NCBI RefSeq assembly: GCF_023156505.1
Contig: NZ_JALNMJ010000007.1
Span: 62,001-126,000, forward strand
DNA length: 64,000 bases
Direction of reading: 5' to 3'
Source of the DNA: Roseibium sediminicola
GTDB taxonomy: Bacteria; Pseudomonadota; Alphaproteobacteria; Rhizobiales; Stappiaceae
Both the position numbers and the translations under genes were made by a program. Shown here in pieces: positions 17,080 through 24,658 of this stretch. The notes under the pieces were generated by a model that ran no database searches, had not been told where the DNA came from, and was given only the letters and a program-made list of their open reading frames with translations. How positions within the stretch are numbered: position 1 is the first letter of the stretch; each line of letters opens with the position of its first letter.

Positions 17080-18306
17080 TTGTCTGATTATTCTGTTATT
17101 CGGATCTTTTACTTGCTTTTGGGTCTGTTTTTTGTGGCAGGAGCCTCCACCTTTGGAGCAGCAGCGCGCACCGAAAAAGCCGAACCTGGAAGTGGTCCTG
17201 AGATTAAACTTGAGATCATTGACGGCCAGTTTCTGCTGAACGCTCCAATCACAGTCAGGATTTTCAAGCACCGGATTCCGCCGAACTCAAGTGTCGGAAT
17301 ATTCTTGGTGCCTGTTATGCCAGAGAATAATCCGCCAATTCACGGTGTCTGGAATCCAGGCTGCGATGGACCACTTTCGCGCAAAACAATCTCTTTAAGT
17401 GGCACAGGTGTGCAAGAGTTCGAGTGGAATGGCCGTGCTACTTGGTGGGCTCCCGCTGACGGCCCAATGCCTTGCGAAGATATTCTTCCAGGCAGGTACC
17501 TTTTTCAGATGTACTTGTATCAAGAACAGGATGTGCCACTAGTAGGCATGGGACGAAGGGCCGAGCCTGTCCAGTCGGCAATCTCCTTAACCTTTGATTT
17601 GACGGGTGAATTGGATCTTAGCCGTATTGAGCGCGATCTGAATATGCGTGCGGTGGACTTAATTCAAAAGAACCTTGAGTTACCGAATGCAAGCGACTTT
17701 GTGCAGGCAATGTATCGCAGCACCGGAAAATTGCAGGATAGAAACGGCGGCTACTTCTGTCAGAACAAGGTGGTTCCACTTCCGCATGAAGGATTGGTCA
17801 GGGCGTGCACGACGGTTCCTGTGTTAACGGAACTGGGCTTGAGACTTCCGTATGGTGAATATGTGGAAACTCGTCCAATCATGCGAATATCCAGACGTGC
17901 TGGCGCCTTCAGAGATGTGCTGCTCAAGGCACGGGATGCAGCGGCTATCCCCATGCTTGCCAGACTGGAAATGTCAGTGGCAAACGAAGTGGGCAAAGGC
18001 GAAAGTTGTTCGATTTCAACCACCGATCCTGAATGTCATGAGAGTTTCGTTTACGTCAAAGAGAGCTCCGTATTGCGGGCCACTGTCGAGAACCTGTTCT
18101 ACCAACCTGAGAGGGACGATTGGGCATTCTTGTTCAAGTTTGAAGCAAGTAAGAACGGTGAAAGCCTTTTTGAGGTTGAAAGTTTCGTTTGTGTCAGTGG
18201 GCAAGGACATGTCATGCAAGTTTCGCCAATAGCACGAGAGTTAAAAGGGGAACGGCGACCCTCTAAAGTTATGAATTTAGTCGGACTGGAATGCGAAGGA
18301 TCTTGA
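17080..18306 (+). CDS. Secreted protein of unknown function, AT-richer
   Basis: About 408 aa. I prefer a TTG at 17080: AAGGACGAG lies just upstream and the protein then begins with a signal peptide (VIRIFYLLLGLFFVAGAST, cleavage after AAA). An open frame extends back to 16981, so the start is uncertain. No known domain is recognised; there are seven or so cysteines in the mature part, consistent with disulfides in the periplasm. Codons use far more A and T in third positions than neighbouring genes, suggesting recent acquisition. It stands alone between DUF1194 and hemA. Confidence 0.55.
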   Translation: MSDYSVIRIFYLLLGLFFVAGASTFGAAARTEKAEPGSGPEIKLEIIDGQFLLNAPITVRIFKHRIPPNSSVGIFLVPVMPENNPPIHGVWNPGCDGPLSRKTISLSGTGVQEFEWNGRATWWAPADGPMPCEDILPGRYLFQMYLYQEQDVPLVGMGRRAEPVQSAISLTFDLTGELDLSRIERDLNMRAVDLIQKNLELPNASDFVQAMYRSTGKLQDRNGGYFCQNKVVPLPHEGLVRACTTVPVLTELGLRLPYGEYVETRPIMRISRRAGAFRDVLLKARDAAAIPMLARLEMSVANEVGKGESCSISTTDPECHESFVYVKESSVLRATVENLFYQPERDDWAFLFKFEASKNGESLFEVESFVCVSGQGHVMQVSPIARELKGERRPSKVMNLVGLECEGS

Positions 18307-18406
18307 TCTCTAACAGCACACATTTGCTGCAAGCCTTCACCGAAAATTACCAATAACTATATCAGCGCTAGGCTACGCCTCACTTGTCCGGGATCACAGT
18401 GATAAA

Positions 18407-18435
18407 AAACCCGCGCCTCATCGAGACGCGGGTTT
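18407..18435 (-). terminator. Rho-independent terminator of hemA
   Basis: AAACCCGCG (18407-18415) pairs with CGCGGGTTT (18427-18435). Read on the minus strand the stem is followed by a T-run (complement of the A-run at 18404-18409), as expected for termination just after the hemA stop. Confidence 0.8.
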
Positions 18436-18461
18436 CCTAAATTCAGCGGTCCGGACTGGCG

Positions 18462-19679
18462 TTAAGCCACCGCCCGTGCCAAAGCGCATTGCGACCAGAG
18501 GTCGTTGATCGCGGAGGCGAGGTGTTCGATGTCCTCGGCCGTGTGCAGCGGGGTCGGGGTGAAGCGCAGGCGCTCGGTGCCGACCGGGACGGTCGGGTAG
18601 TTGATCGGCTGGACGTAGATGCCGTAGGTCTCAAGCAGGATGTCGGAGATCCATTTGCATTTCTTGGCATCGCCCACCATCACCGGAACGATGTGGCTCG
18701 GGTTTTCCATGTGCGGGATGCCGCGCTTGTCGAGGGCGGCGCGCAGCTGGGCAACGCGGTCCTTGTGGGCCTTGCGCTCGAACGGGCTGTCCTTGAGGTG
18801 CCGGATCGAGGCGGTCGCGCCCGCGGCCAGAGCTGGCGGCAGCGCCGTGGTGAAGATGAAGCCGGAGGCAAAGGAGCGGATGAAATCGACCACGGTCTTC
18901 GAGCCGGTGATGTAGCCGCCCATGACGCCGAAGGCCTTGCCGAGCGTGCCTTCGATGATGGTCAGGCGATCCATCAGGCCTTCGCGCTCGGCGACGCCGC
19001 CGCCGCGCGGGCCGTACATGCCGACGGCATGGACTTCATCGAGATAGGTGAGGGCGCCGTATTTGTCGGCAACGTCGCAGAGTTCCTTGATCGGCGCGAT
19101 GTCGCCGTCCATGGAATAGACGCTTTCGAAGGCGACCAGCTTGGGCGCGTCCGGATCGTCGGCGGCCATCAGGCGCTCCAGATCCTCAACGTCATTGTGC
19201 TTGAAGATGCGCTTCTCGCAGCGGGCATGACGGATGCCCTCGATCATGGAGGCGTGGTTGAGCGAATCCGAATAGACGATCATGCCCGGGACCTGGGAGG
19301 CTAGGGTGCCGAGGGCGGCCCAGTTGGAGACATAGCCGGAGGTGAAGATCAGAGCGGCTTCCTTGCCGTGCAGATCCGCCAGCTCGTTTTCCAGGAGCAC
19401 GTGATAGTGGTTGGTGCCGGAGATGTTGCGGGTGCCGCCCGCGCCGGCGCCGCATTTCGACAGGACGTCCTGCATGGCGGCGACGACCTTGTCGTTCTGG
19501 CCCATGCCGAGATAATCGTTGGAGCACCAGACGGTCACATCCTGGACGGAGCCGTCTTCACGGTAGCGTTTTGCGCGCGGAAAATCGCCGGCCTGACGTT
19601 CTAGATCCGCAAACACACGGTAATTACCGTTGTCATGCAGTTTGCCGAGGCGCTCTTCCAGATACGCGTTCACGTCCAT
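18462..19679 (-). CDS. hemA: 5-aminolevulinate synthase
   Basis: 405 aa, beginning [20 protein letters not shown]. It condenses glycine with succinyl-CoA to 5-aminolevulinate, the first step of tetrapyrrole synthesis by the Shemin pathway of alphaproteobacteria. PLP-binding Lys248 is in EGTLGKAFG; the glycine-rich [15 protein letters not shown] and YLDEVHAVG motifs are present, and length is normal. I use the ATG at 19679 because the longer frame adds 20 residues not found in the family. It is monocistronic with a terminator at 18407-18435 and an FNR-like box upstream at 19839-19852. Confidence 0.95.
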   Translation of the reverse strand: MDVNAYLEERLGKLHDNGNYRVFADLERQAGDFPRAKRYREDGSVQDVTVWCSNDYLGMGQNDKVVAAMQDVLSKCGAGAGGTRNISGTNHYHVLLENELADLHGKEAALIFTSGYVSNWAALGTLASQVPGMIVYSDSLNHASMIEGIRHARCEKRIFKHNDVEDLERLMAADDPDAPKLVAFESVYSMDGDIAPIKELCDVADKYGALTYLDEVHAVGMYGPRGGGVAEREGLMDRLTIIEGTLGKAFGVMGGYITGSKTVVDFIRSFASGFIFTTALPPALAAGATASIRHLKDSPFERKAHKDRVAQLRAALDKRGIPHMENPSHIVPVMVGDAKKCKWISDILLETYGIYVQPINYPTVPVGTERLRFTPTPLHTAEDIEHLASAINDLWSQCALARAVA

Positions 19680-19838
19680 TCTCAGGATCCTCTCTTCGCG
19701 GGCACCTTTGCCAGCGTCTCTCTCCTGCCCGCGCAACATGCGTCCCGCGCGGCTTTTTCCAGTCTCGACCCGTTCCGTCCTGGCCGAGGCTAGCAGCTCA
19801 TTTGATGCTATTCAAAACTGCTTAGCAAAGTTTTGGCC

Positions 19839-19852
19839 TTGATCAAGGTCAA
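19839..19852 (-). promoter_or_regulatory. FNR/FnrL-like box upstream of hemA
   Basis: On the minus strand the site reads TTGACCTTGATCAA, matching the FNR consensus TTGAT-N4-ATCAA at nine of ten positions. It is centred about 166 bp before the hemA start codon, leaving room for activation at -41.5 and a leader of over 100 nt. FnrL control of hemA is known in Rhodobacter; here it is inferred. Confidence 0.6.
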
Positions 19853-20010
19853 ATGCCTGCCTGCGTCCAAACGTCATATATTATTTTTTGCATGTTTTTT
19901 CGTTTGAATCCATCCGGCAAATGCCCGGATCTATCCGGCAAATGTCCCGATTGGCTCGAAAATCCGCGAATTCGGCCGTTTCGGGAAGAAGTTTCTTGCT
20001 TTCAGGCGTC

Positions 20011-20034
20011 AAACATGAATACTGATTCATGTTT
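20011..20034 (+). promoter_or_regulatory. TetR operator in front of its own gene
   Basis: The palindrome ACATGAATACTGATTCATGT (20013-20032) is extended by AA/TT to 10-bp arms. It is identical over 20 bp to the site at 1723-1742. A possible -35 (TTGCTT, 19996-20001) places the -10 inside the palindrome, so binding would block transcription, implying autorepression. Confidence 0.75.
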
Positions 20035-20058
20035 CAGGAATTCGGGAGGAACGAGGAC

Positions 20059-20685
20059 GTGCGCAAACCGGCCGAAGAGGCGGACATGCCGACGAAGGCG
20101 GCGGTCAATCAGCCGAAGACGGCGCGCGGAGAAGCCACGCGACGCGCGATTCTGGCCGCGGCCGAGAAGGTCATCGGCGCCAAGGGCTACAACGACGCCT
20201 CCATCGGCCATATTACCAGCGAGGCCGGTGTCGCCCAAGGCACTTTCTACATCTATTTCACCACCAAGGAGCAGGTCTTTTCCGAACTGGTGCTGGAAAT
20301 GGGCCGTTTGGTGCGGCACACGATCGCCGAGGCGACCCAGGGCATCGGCAACCGTCTGGAGGCCGAAAAAGCCGGCCTTTATGCGTTTCTGGATTTTGTG
20401 CAGGCCCATCCGGACCTCTACCGCATCGTTCAGGAAGCGCTGTTCGTCGATCCGGCGGCCTATGAGGAATATTACACGACCTTCGCCGCCGGCTATCGCA
20501 GCGGTCTGGAGGCAGCCGAAGCGGCGGGGCAGATTTCGAAGGGCGATTCAGAAACCCGCGCCTGGGCGCTGATGGGCATTGCCAGGTCGCTCGGCGAACA
20601 GCTGGTGGTGTTCAAGTCGGACAAGCCGATCCCGGAACTGGTCGCCAGTGCCTATGACCTGATCGAAAACGGAATCAAGCCGTGA
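20059..20685 (+). CDS. TetR/AcrR-family repressor of acyl-CoA operon
   Basis: About 208 aa from a GTG at 20059, preceded by GGGAGGAACGAGGAC. An ATG at 20029 lies within the operator close to the likely transcription start and is less plausible; ATG 20086 is another option. The N-terminal DNA-binding domain is clear: RRAILAAAEKVIGAKGYNDA, then HITSEAGVAQGTFYIYFTTKEQVF. The C-terminal ligand domain is of ordinary length. It is followed within 10 bp by the enoyl-CoA hydratase gene, so it leads the catabolic operon; an acyl-CoA is a likely inducer. The operator copies suggest it also controls the importer at 1841-7568. Confidence 0.85.
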   Translation: MRKPAEEADMPTKAAVNQPKTARGEATRRAILAAAEKVIGAKGYNDASIGHITSEAGVAQGTFYIYFTTKEQVFSELVLEMGRLVRHTIAEATQGIGNRLEAEKAGLYAFLDFVQAHPDLYRIVQEALFVDPAAYEEYYTTFAAGYRSGLEAAEAAGQISKGDSETRAWALMGIARSLGEQLVVFKSDKPIPELVASAYDLIENGIKP

Positions 20686-20695
20686 GGCGAGCTGG

Positions 20696-21469
20696 ATGAG
20701 TTTCGTCGAGACCGAGTACCGGGAAGGGGCCGTCTGGCTGTGGCTGAGCCGGCCCGACCGGCACAACGCACTGATCCCGGCACTGATCTTCGATCTGCGC
20801 ACGGCACTTGCGGAAGCAGCGGAAAAGGATCCGGCGGCACTGGTGCTTTCGGGCCGCGGCAACAGTTTTTCGACCGGTGGCGATCTTGGAGGGTTCCTGG
20901 ATCATGCCCGTTCGCAGATCGAGCTCAGGGCCTATGCGGATCTTCTGGTCGGGGGGCTGCATGACGCGATCCTGGATCTGCTTGCCTTTCCGGCACCGGT
21001 CATGGCCGCGATCAACGGTCCGGTCACAGGCGGTTCGACGGGCCTGATGCTGGCCGCCGACATGGTCGCCATCGCGGACAATGCCTTTGTGCAGCCCTAT
21101 TACAGCGAAGTCGGGTTCGGGCCCGACGGCGGCTGGACGGCGCTTTTGCCCGACCGGATCGGCACCGCGCGCGCCCTGGCAATCCAGTACCGCAACACCC
21201 GTATCGGAGCTGCCGAGGCGGTGGAGATGGGGCTTGCCGCCGGAAGGGGGCCAGCGGGTGAACTCCGCGGCATGATCGACGGCTGGGTCGCGGATCTGGG
21301 CAAGGGCTTTGCCCAGACCCATCAGGCAACTCGCCAGAACATCTGGGACGACCTGCGGCGCGAGGCGGTGCGCAGGCGGCTTGACCAGGAAAAAACACGC
21401 TTTCTCGACCTGATCGGCCGTCAGGGCACACTGGAAGGCATGAAGGACTTTACCAAACAGCGCGCCTGA
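20696..21469 (+). CDS. Enoyl-CoA hydratase/isomerase family protein
   Basis: 257 aa, crotonase fold. The oxyanion-hole segments are RGNSFSTGGDLGGF (about 55-67) and INGPVTGGSTGLML (about 104-117); the acidic residues in YYSEVGFGPDGGW lie where catalytic Glu/Asp are found. It would hydrate or isomerise an unsaturated acyl-CoA. The gene follows tetR and precedes an acyl-CoA ligase, so it belongs to a short pathway for a carboxylic acid that is first activated to its CoA ester. The exact substrate is not evident. Confidence 0.88.
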   Translation: MSFVETEYREGAVWLWLSRPDRHNALIPALIFDLRTALAEAAEKDPAALVLSGRGNSFSTGGDLGGFLDHARSQIELRAYADLLVGGLHDAILDLLAFPAPVMAAINGPVTGGSTGLMLAADMVAIADNAFVQPYYSEVGFGPDGGWTALLPDRIGTARALAIQYRNTRIGAAEAVEMGLAAGRGPAGELRGMIDGWVADLGKGFAQTHQATRQNIWDDLRREAVRRRLDQEKTRFLDLIGRQGTLEGMKDFTKQRA

Positions 21470-21501
21470 GGGAAACGCGCGCCAGGTGTTTGGGAGGACA
21501 C

Positions 21502-23043
21502 ATGGATTTTCTGACAGATATGGCCGCCAAGCGGGCCGAGCTGACCCCGGAGGCGCTTGCCTTTGCCGATCAGGAGACGGGCAGGCGGTTTTCCTTCGGC
21601 GAGATCAATGACCGCGCCAGCCGGCTGGGCAATCTGCTGCTTGGCCGCGGCCTGTCGCGCGGCGACCGCATGGCGGTGCTGTGCCTCAATCATCCCGACT
21701 TCTTCGTGCTGCTGTTCGCCGCCCAGAAGACCGGTATCCTGCTGGTGCCGCTCAACTGGCGCCAGCCCGCGGCCGAGCTGACACCCATCCTGGAGGTTTC
21801 CGGCGCCAGGCTGCTGTTTCACGATGACGGTTTTGCCGAGACCGCGCGGCAGCTGGCCGCGCAAACAGGTGTCGAGCTGCTGCCGTTTGGCGCCGCGCAA
21901 GGTCAGACCAGCGCTTTGGATCCCTTGCTGGCCGCCGCCAGCCCGGCCGCCATCGGCTGCGGCCGCATCAAGGCTCATGCGCCCTGGTACCTGCTCTATA
22001 CGTCCGGCACCACCGGCCTGCCCAAGGCGGTCATCCAGACCGCCGGCATGGCCTATGCCAACATGATCAATTACGGCCAGGCGGCCGGTCTTTCGACCGG
22101 TGAGAAGGGCGTCAATTTCCTGCCGCTGTTTCACACCGCCGGGATCAATCTTCCCACGCTACCGATCTTCTTGAATGGCGGTTCCTCGACCGTCCTGCGC
22201 AAGTTCGATCCCGACACGGTTCTCGGGCTGATCGACGCTGGCGAAGTGACCTGTTTTTTCGGTGTTCCGGCAATTTACCAGGCGCTGTCCCTGTCGCCCG
22301 GGATCGGTGCGACCCGGTTCGACGCCGTCCGCTCGCTCGGCTGCGGCGGCGCGCCCGTGCCCAAGCATCTCCTGACCGAATTCCAGGGGCGGGGCGTCAC
22401 GATCTGCAATGGCATGGGCATGACCGAAACGGGGCCGACCGTGTTTCTGATGGACAAGGCCAACGCGGCCGGCAAGATCGGCTCGGTCGGCAAGCCGCAA
22501 CTGATGACGGATGTGAGGCTGATCGACACCGATGGCGGGATTGTCGAAGGCCCGGGAGAAGGCGAGCTTCAGTTCCGCGGACCCAACATCACGCCCGGCT
22601 ACATGGACAATCCGGAAGCGACCATCGCCACCTTCACGGTCGATGGCTGGCTGAAGTCGGGGGATATCGGCCGCCGCGACGAGGACGGCTATTACTACAT
22701 CGTCGACCGGATCAAGGACATGTACATTTCCGGTGGCGAGAACGTTTATCCGGCCGAGGTCGAAAAAGTGCTGGTCAGCCATCCGGCGATCCTGGAGGCG
22801 GTGGTCATCGGCGTTGCCGACGAGAAATGGGGCGAAGTCGGCGCGGCCTTCGTGATCGCACGTCCGGGGATGGAGGTCGATACGGCTGCTCTGCCCGCCT
22901 GGTGCCGTACCCACCTGGCGCCCTACAAGATCCCGAAGAGTTTTGCCGTTGTCGACGACATGCCGCGCACCGCCGCCGGCAAGGTGCGGAAGAATATTCT
23001 GAAAGACAGGTTTCAATCCGACAAGACACCGGAGGACGCATGA
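21502..23043 (+). CDS. Acyl-CoA synthetase (AMP-forming)
   Basis: 513 aa; ATG at 21502 with GGGAGG seven bases before. Features of the ANL superfamily are all present: ATP loop YTSGTTGLPKA, NGMGMTETGPT, the hinge region GDIGRRDEDGYYYIVDRIKD with following MYISGGENVYPAEVE, and catalytic Lys in TAAGKVRKNIL at the end. It converts a carboxylic acid to its CoA thioester with ATP. The resemblance to medium-chain or aromatic-acid ligases does not fix the substrate. It overlaps the next gene by ATGA. Confidence 0.9.
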   Translation: MDFLTDMAAKRAELTPEALAFADQETGRRFSFGEINDRASRLGNLLLGRGLSRGDRMAVLCLNHPDFFVLLFAAQKTGILLVPLNWRQPAAELTPILEVSGARLLFHDDGFAETARQLAAQTGVELLPFGAAQGQTSALDPLLAAASPAAIGCGRIKAHAPWYLLYTSGTTGLPKAVIQTAGMAYANMINYGQAAGLSTGEKGVNFLPLFHTAGINLPTLPIFLNGGSSTVLRKFDPDTVLGLIDAGEVTCFFGVPAIYQALSLSPGIGATRFDAVRSLGCGGAPVPKHLLTEFQGRGVTICNGMGMTETGPTVFLMDKANAAGKIGSVGKPQLMTDVRLIDTDGGIVEGPGEGELQFRGPNITPGYMDNPEATIATFTVDGWLKSGDIGRRDEDGYYYIVDRIKDMYISGGENVYPAEVEKVLVSHPAILEAVVIGVADEKWGEVGAAFVIARPGMEVDTAALPAWCRTHLAPYKIPKSFAVVDDMPRTAAGKVRKNILKDRFQSDKTPEDA

Positions 23044-23435
23044 CCATGAGTCTTGCCGCAGACGCGCCCCTGAGCGCGACATTCACCTGGGTCCCGCGGC
23101 AGGCGGATTTCGATGCCTTCGCCAGACTTTCCGGCGATGACAATCCGATCCATGTCGATCCCGAGTTCTCCGCGCGCACGCGTTTCGGCCGAACCGTGTC
23201 CCACGGCATGCTGCTCTATACCCGCGTGTTCGCCCATCTGGAGGCGCTGTTTCCAGGCCGTAGCCACGAGGTGCAGACGCTGATGTTTCCGAACCCGTCC
23301 TATGCGGATGAGGAGCTGACTTTCTCCTTTCGGGAAAGCGAAGAGGAAAACGGACGGATCGAAATCGAGGTCAGTCGCAGCGCCGACGGTGCCGTCACCC
23401 TGTCGGGAAGCTGCAAACTGGGAGCGCGCGCATGA
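23040..23435 (+). CDS. MaoC-like (R)-specific acyl dehydratase
   Basis: 131 aa hot-dog protein. The start ATG at 23040 overlaps the ligase stop; ATG 23046 has better spacing from GGAGGAC and is an alternative. The hydratase-2 motif is intact: FARLSGDDNPIHVDPEFSART with catalytic Asp and His, followed by FGRTVSHGMLL. It would hydrate an enoyl-CoA or dehydrate a 3-hydroxyacyl-CoA. It overlaps a second, divergent MaoC-like gene, with which it may form a heteromer. Confidence 0.85.
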   Translation: MTMSLAADAPLSATFTWVPRQADFDAFARLSGDDNPIHVDPEFSARTRFGRTVSHGMLLYTRVFAHLEALFPGRSHEVQTLMFPNPSYADEELTFSFRESEEENGRIEIEVSRSADGAVTLSGSCKLGARA

Positions 23436-23803
23436 GCCTGGACCTTGGACAACGCGCCGAGCTGACACGCAGTTATACGGATCAGGACATGCGCGACTTC
23501 GCGGCTCTGGCCGGCGACGGCGCGGCCGTTCCGGTTTCCGTTCCGGGGCCCCTGATCGGCGGGCTGTTTTCCTATCTGCTCGGTGTCGAGCTGCCGGGCC
23601 GGGGCACAAATTACCTGAAGCAGAGCCTGGAATTCCTGGCGCCGGCCCCGGTGGGCGAACCGCTGACCGCGTCCGTGACGATCACAAGGCTGCGGCCGGA
23701 GAAACATCTGGTCGATCTGGAAACGCTCTGTGTTGCCGCCGACGGCACCCGCATTTGCCAGGGCCGGGCCCTGGTCTATGTCGAGGATGTCGGCAAGGGC
23801 TGA
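23432..23803 (+). CDS. Divergent MaoC-like hot-dog protein
   Basis: 123 aa. The general hot-dog pattern is visible (MRDFAALAGDGAAVPVSVPG, LIGGLFSYLLGVELPGRGTN, FLAPAPVGEPLTASVTI), but the Asp-x-Asn-x-x-His active-site motif of the preceding protein is missing (GDGAAVPV instead). It is probably a non-catalytic partner of the preceding dehydratase, as in two-subunit MaoC hydratases. Its stop codon uses the first base of the structured repeat at 23803-24066, and it ends the operon. Confidence 0.75.
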   Translation: MSLDLGQRAELTRSYTDQDMRDFAALAGDGAAVPVSVPGPLIGGLFSYLLGVELPGRGTNYLKQSLEFLAPAPVGEPLTASVTITRLRPEKHLVDLETLCVAADGTRICQGRALVYVEDVGKG

Positions 23804-24066
23804 TACCAACCTCAATAGATAGGAACCGATCTGACTGTGTTTGGGGACTGTTCGGCAAGGAGCAGGTTGCAGGGCGATATGGATTATCGTTCAAAACCTG
23901 GGACGCCGCTGAACAGTCCCCAAACACCGCCTTCGGTGGCCTGCACCGGCCCGCCGGACAGCGTTGCGCCGCTTGAACGGCCAACCAGGCCGTCCTGTGC
24001 AACGCGCCTTGCCGGACAAACCGGATCAGCGCCATCAGATGGGTTCCTATCTATTGAGGTTGGTAT
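23803..24066. repeat. Structured 264-bp element, copy 2
   Basis: It starts ATACCAACCTCAATAGATAG and ends with its near-perfect inverse. Relative to copy 1 (8659-8920) both arms have changed together (TAGATAGGAA against AAATAAAAA), so pairing is kept. The internal stem GTTTGGGGACTGTTCGGC (about 23839-23856) pairs with GCTGAACAGTCCCCAAAC (about 23911-23928), again with paired changes between copies. The core GCCCGCCGGAC and the CGGCCAACCAGGCCG hairpin are shared. It carries no transposase. Confidence 0.85.
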
Positions 24067-24077
24067 GAGCCGATAGG

Positions 24078-24467
24078 CTATTCCCCTTCCACCACACGCA
24101 CCTTTGCCGACCAGAAGGCATAGTGACCTTTCAACCGGTTGGCCATGGCGATCGGCGACCGGTAGACCCAGCCGATTTCCTCGGCTTCGTGGGACACATA
24201 GCTGGCTTCGCCCTTGATCGGGCAGAAAGTGGTGCGGTCGACATGACCGAGCCGGGTCTTCAGATCCGCTTCCGGGATATAGAGCACCGGATCGTAGAAG
24301 GACTTGCCGATTTCCAAGACCCGCAGCGCATGTTTGCTGTCCGCGATGAGGGCTGCGCCGTCGTAGACACGGATGCGGCGCGGCACGTCGCGGATGACCA
24401 TCAGATGGTCCGGATTGTCCGGATTGCGGATCGCCCCCTCCAGGGCGGGTGTCGTTTGCAGTGTCAT
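24078..24467 (-). CDS. DUF427 family protein
   Basis: 129 aa from the ATG at 24467 (GGGAGG five bases upstream). The segments RIRVYDGAALIADSKHALRVLE, PVLYIPEADL, TFCPIKGEASYVS and EIGWVYRSPI are characteristic of the DUF427 beta-barrel domain. The biochemical role is not known. It is monocistronic, convergent with the acyl-CoA operon across the structured repeat. Confidence 0.88.
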   Translation of the reverse strand: MTLQTTPALEGAIRNPDNPDHLMVIRDVPRRIRVYDGAALIADSKHALRVLEIGKSFYDPVLYIPEADLKTRLGHVDRTTFCPIKGEASYVSHEAEEIGWVYRSPIAMANRLKGHYAFWSAKVRVVEGE

Positions 24468-24658
24468 CAGGTCCTCCCGTTTCTTCCCCTTCATGTGTGG
24501 TCGATGGGCCGGAAACGCAAAAAACTTTCAAGTCGCAAGCGAAGTGTTTCCGGCGATTTCGATGCGCACGGATCGGAATTGCCGCGTTTTGACCTTGAAA
24601 AGACGGCCGGTTCTGCGCTCAAAACACTGCAGTGATATTCGCGGGAGAGGCGGGCCGG

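Larger units (their letters stand above)
19680..20058. promoter_or_regulatory. Divergent promoter region, hemA and tetR
   Basis: The spacer separates hemA (leftward) and the TetR gene (rightward). It holds an FNR-like box for hemA and the palindromic operator in front of tetR, both listed separately. The stretch near 19915-19955 contains a direct repeat of ATCCGGCAAATG/ATCCGGCAAATGT. No further gene is seen. Confidence 0.65.
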
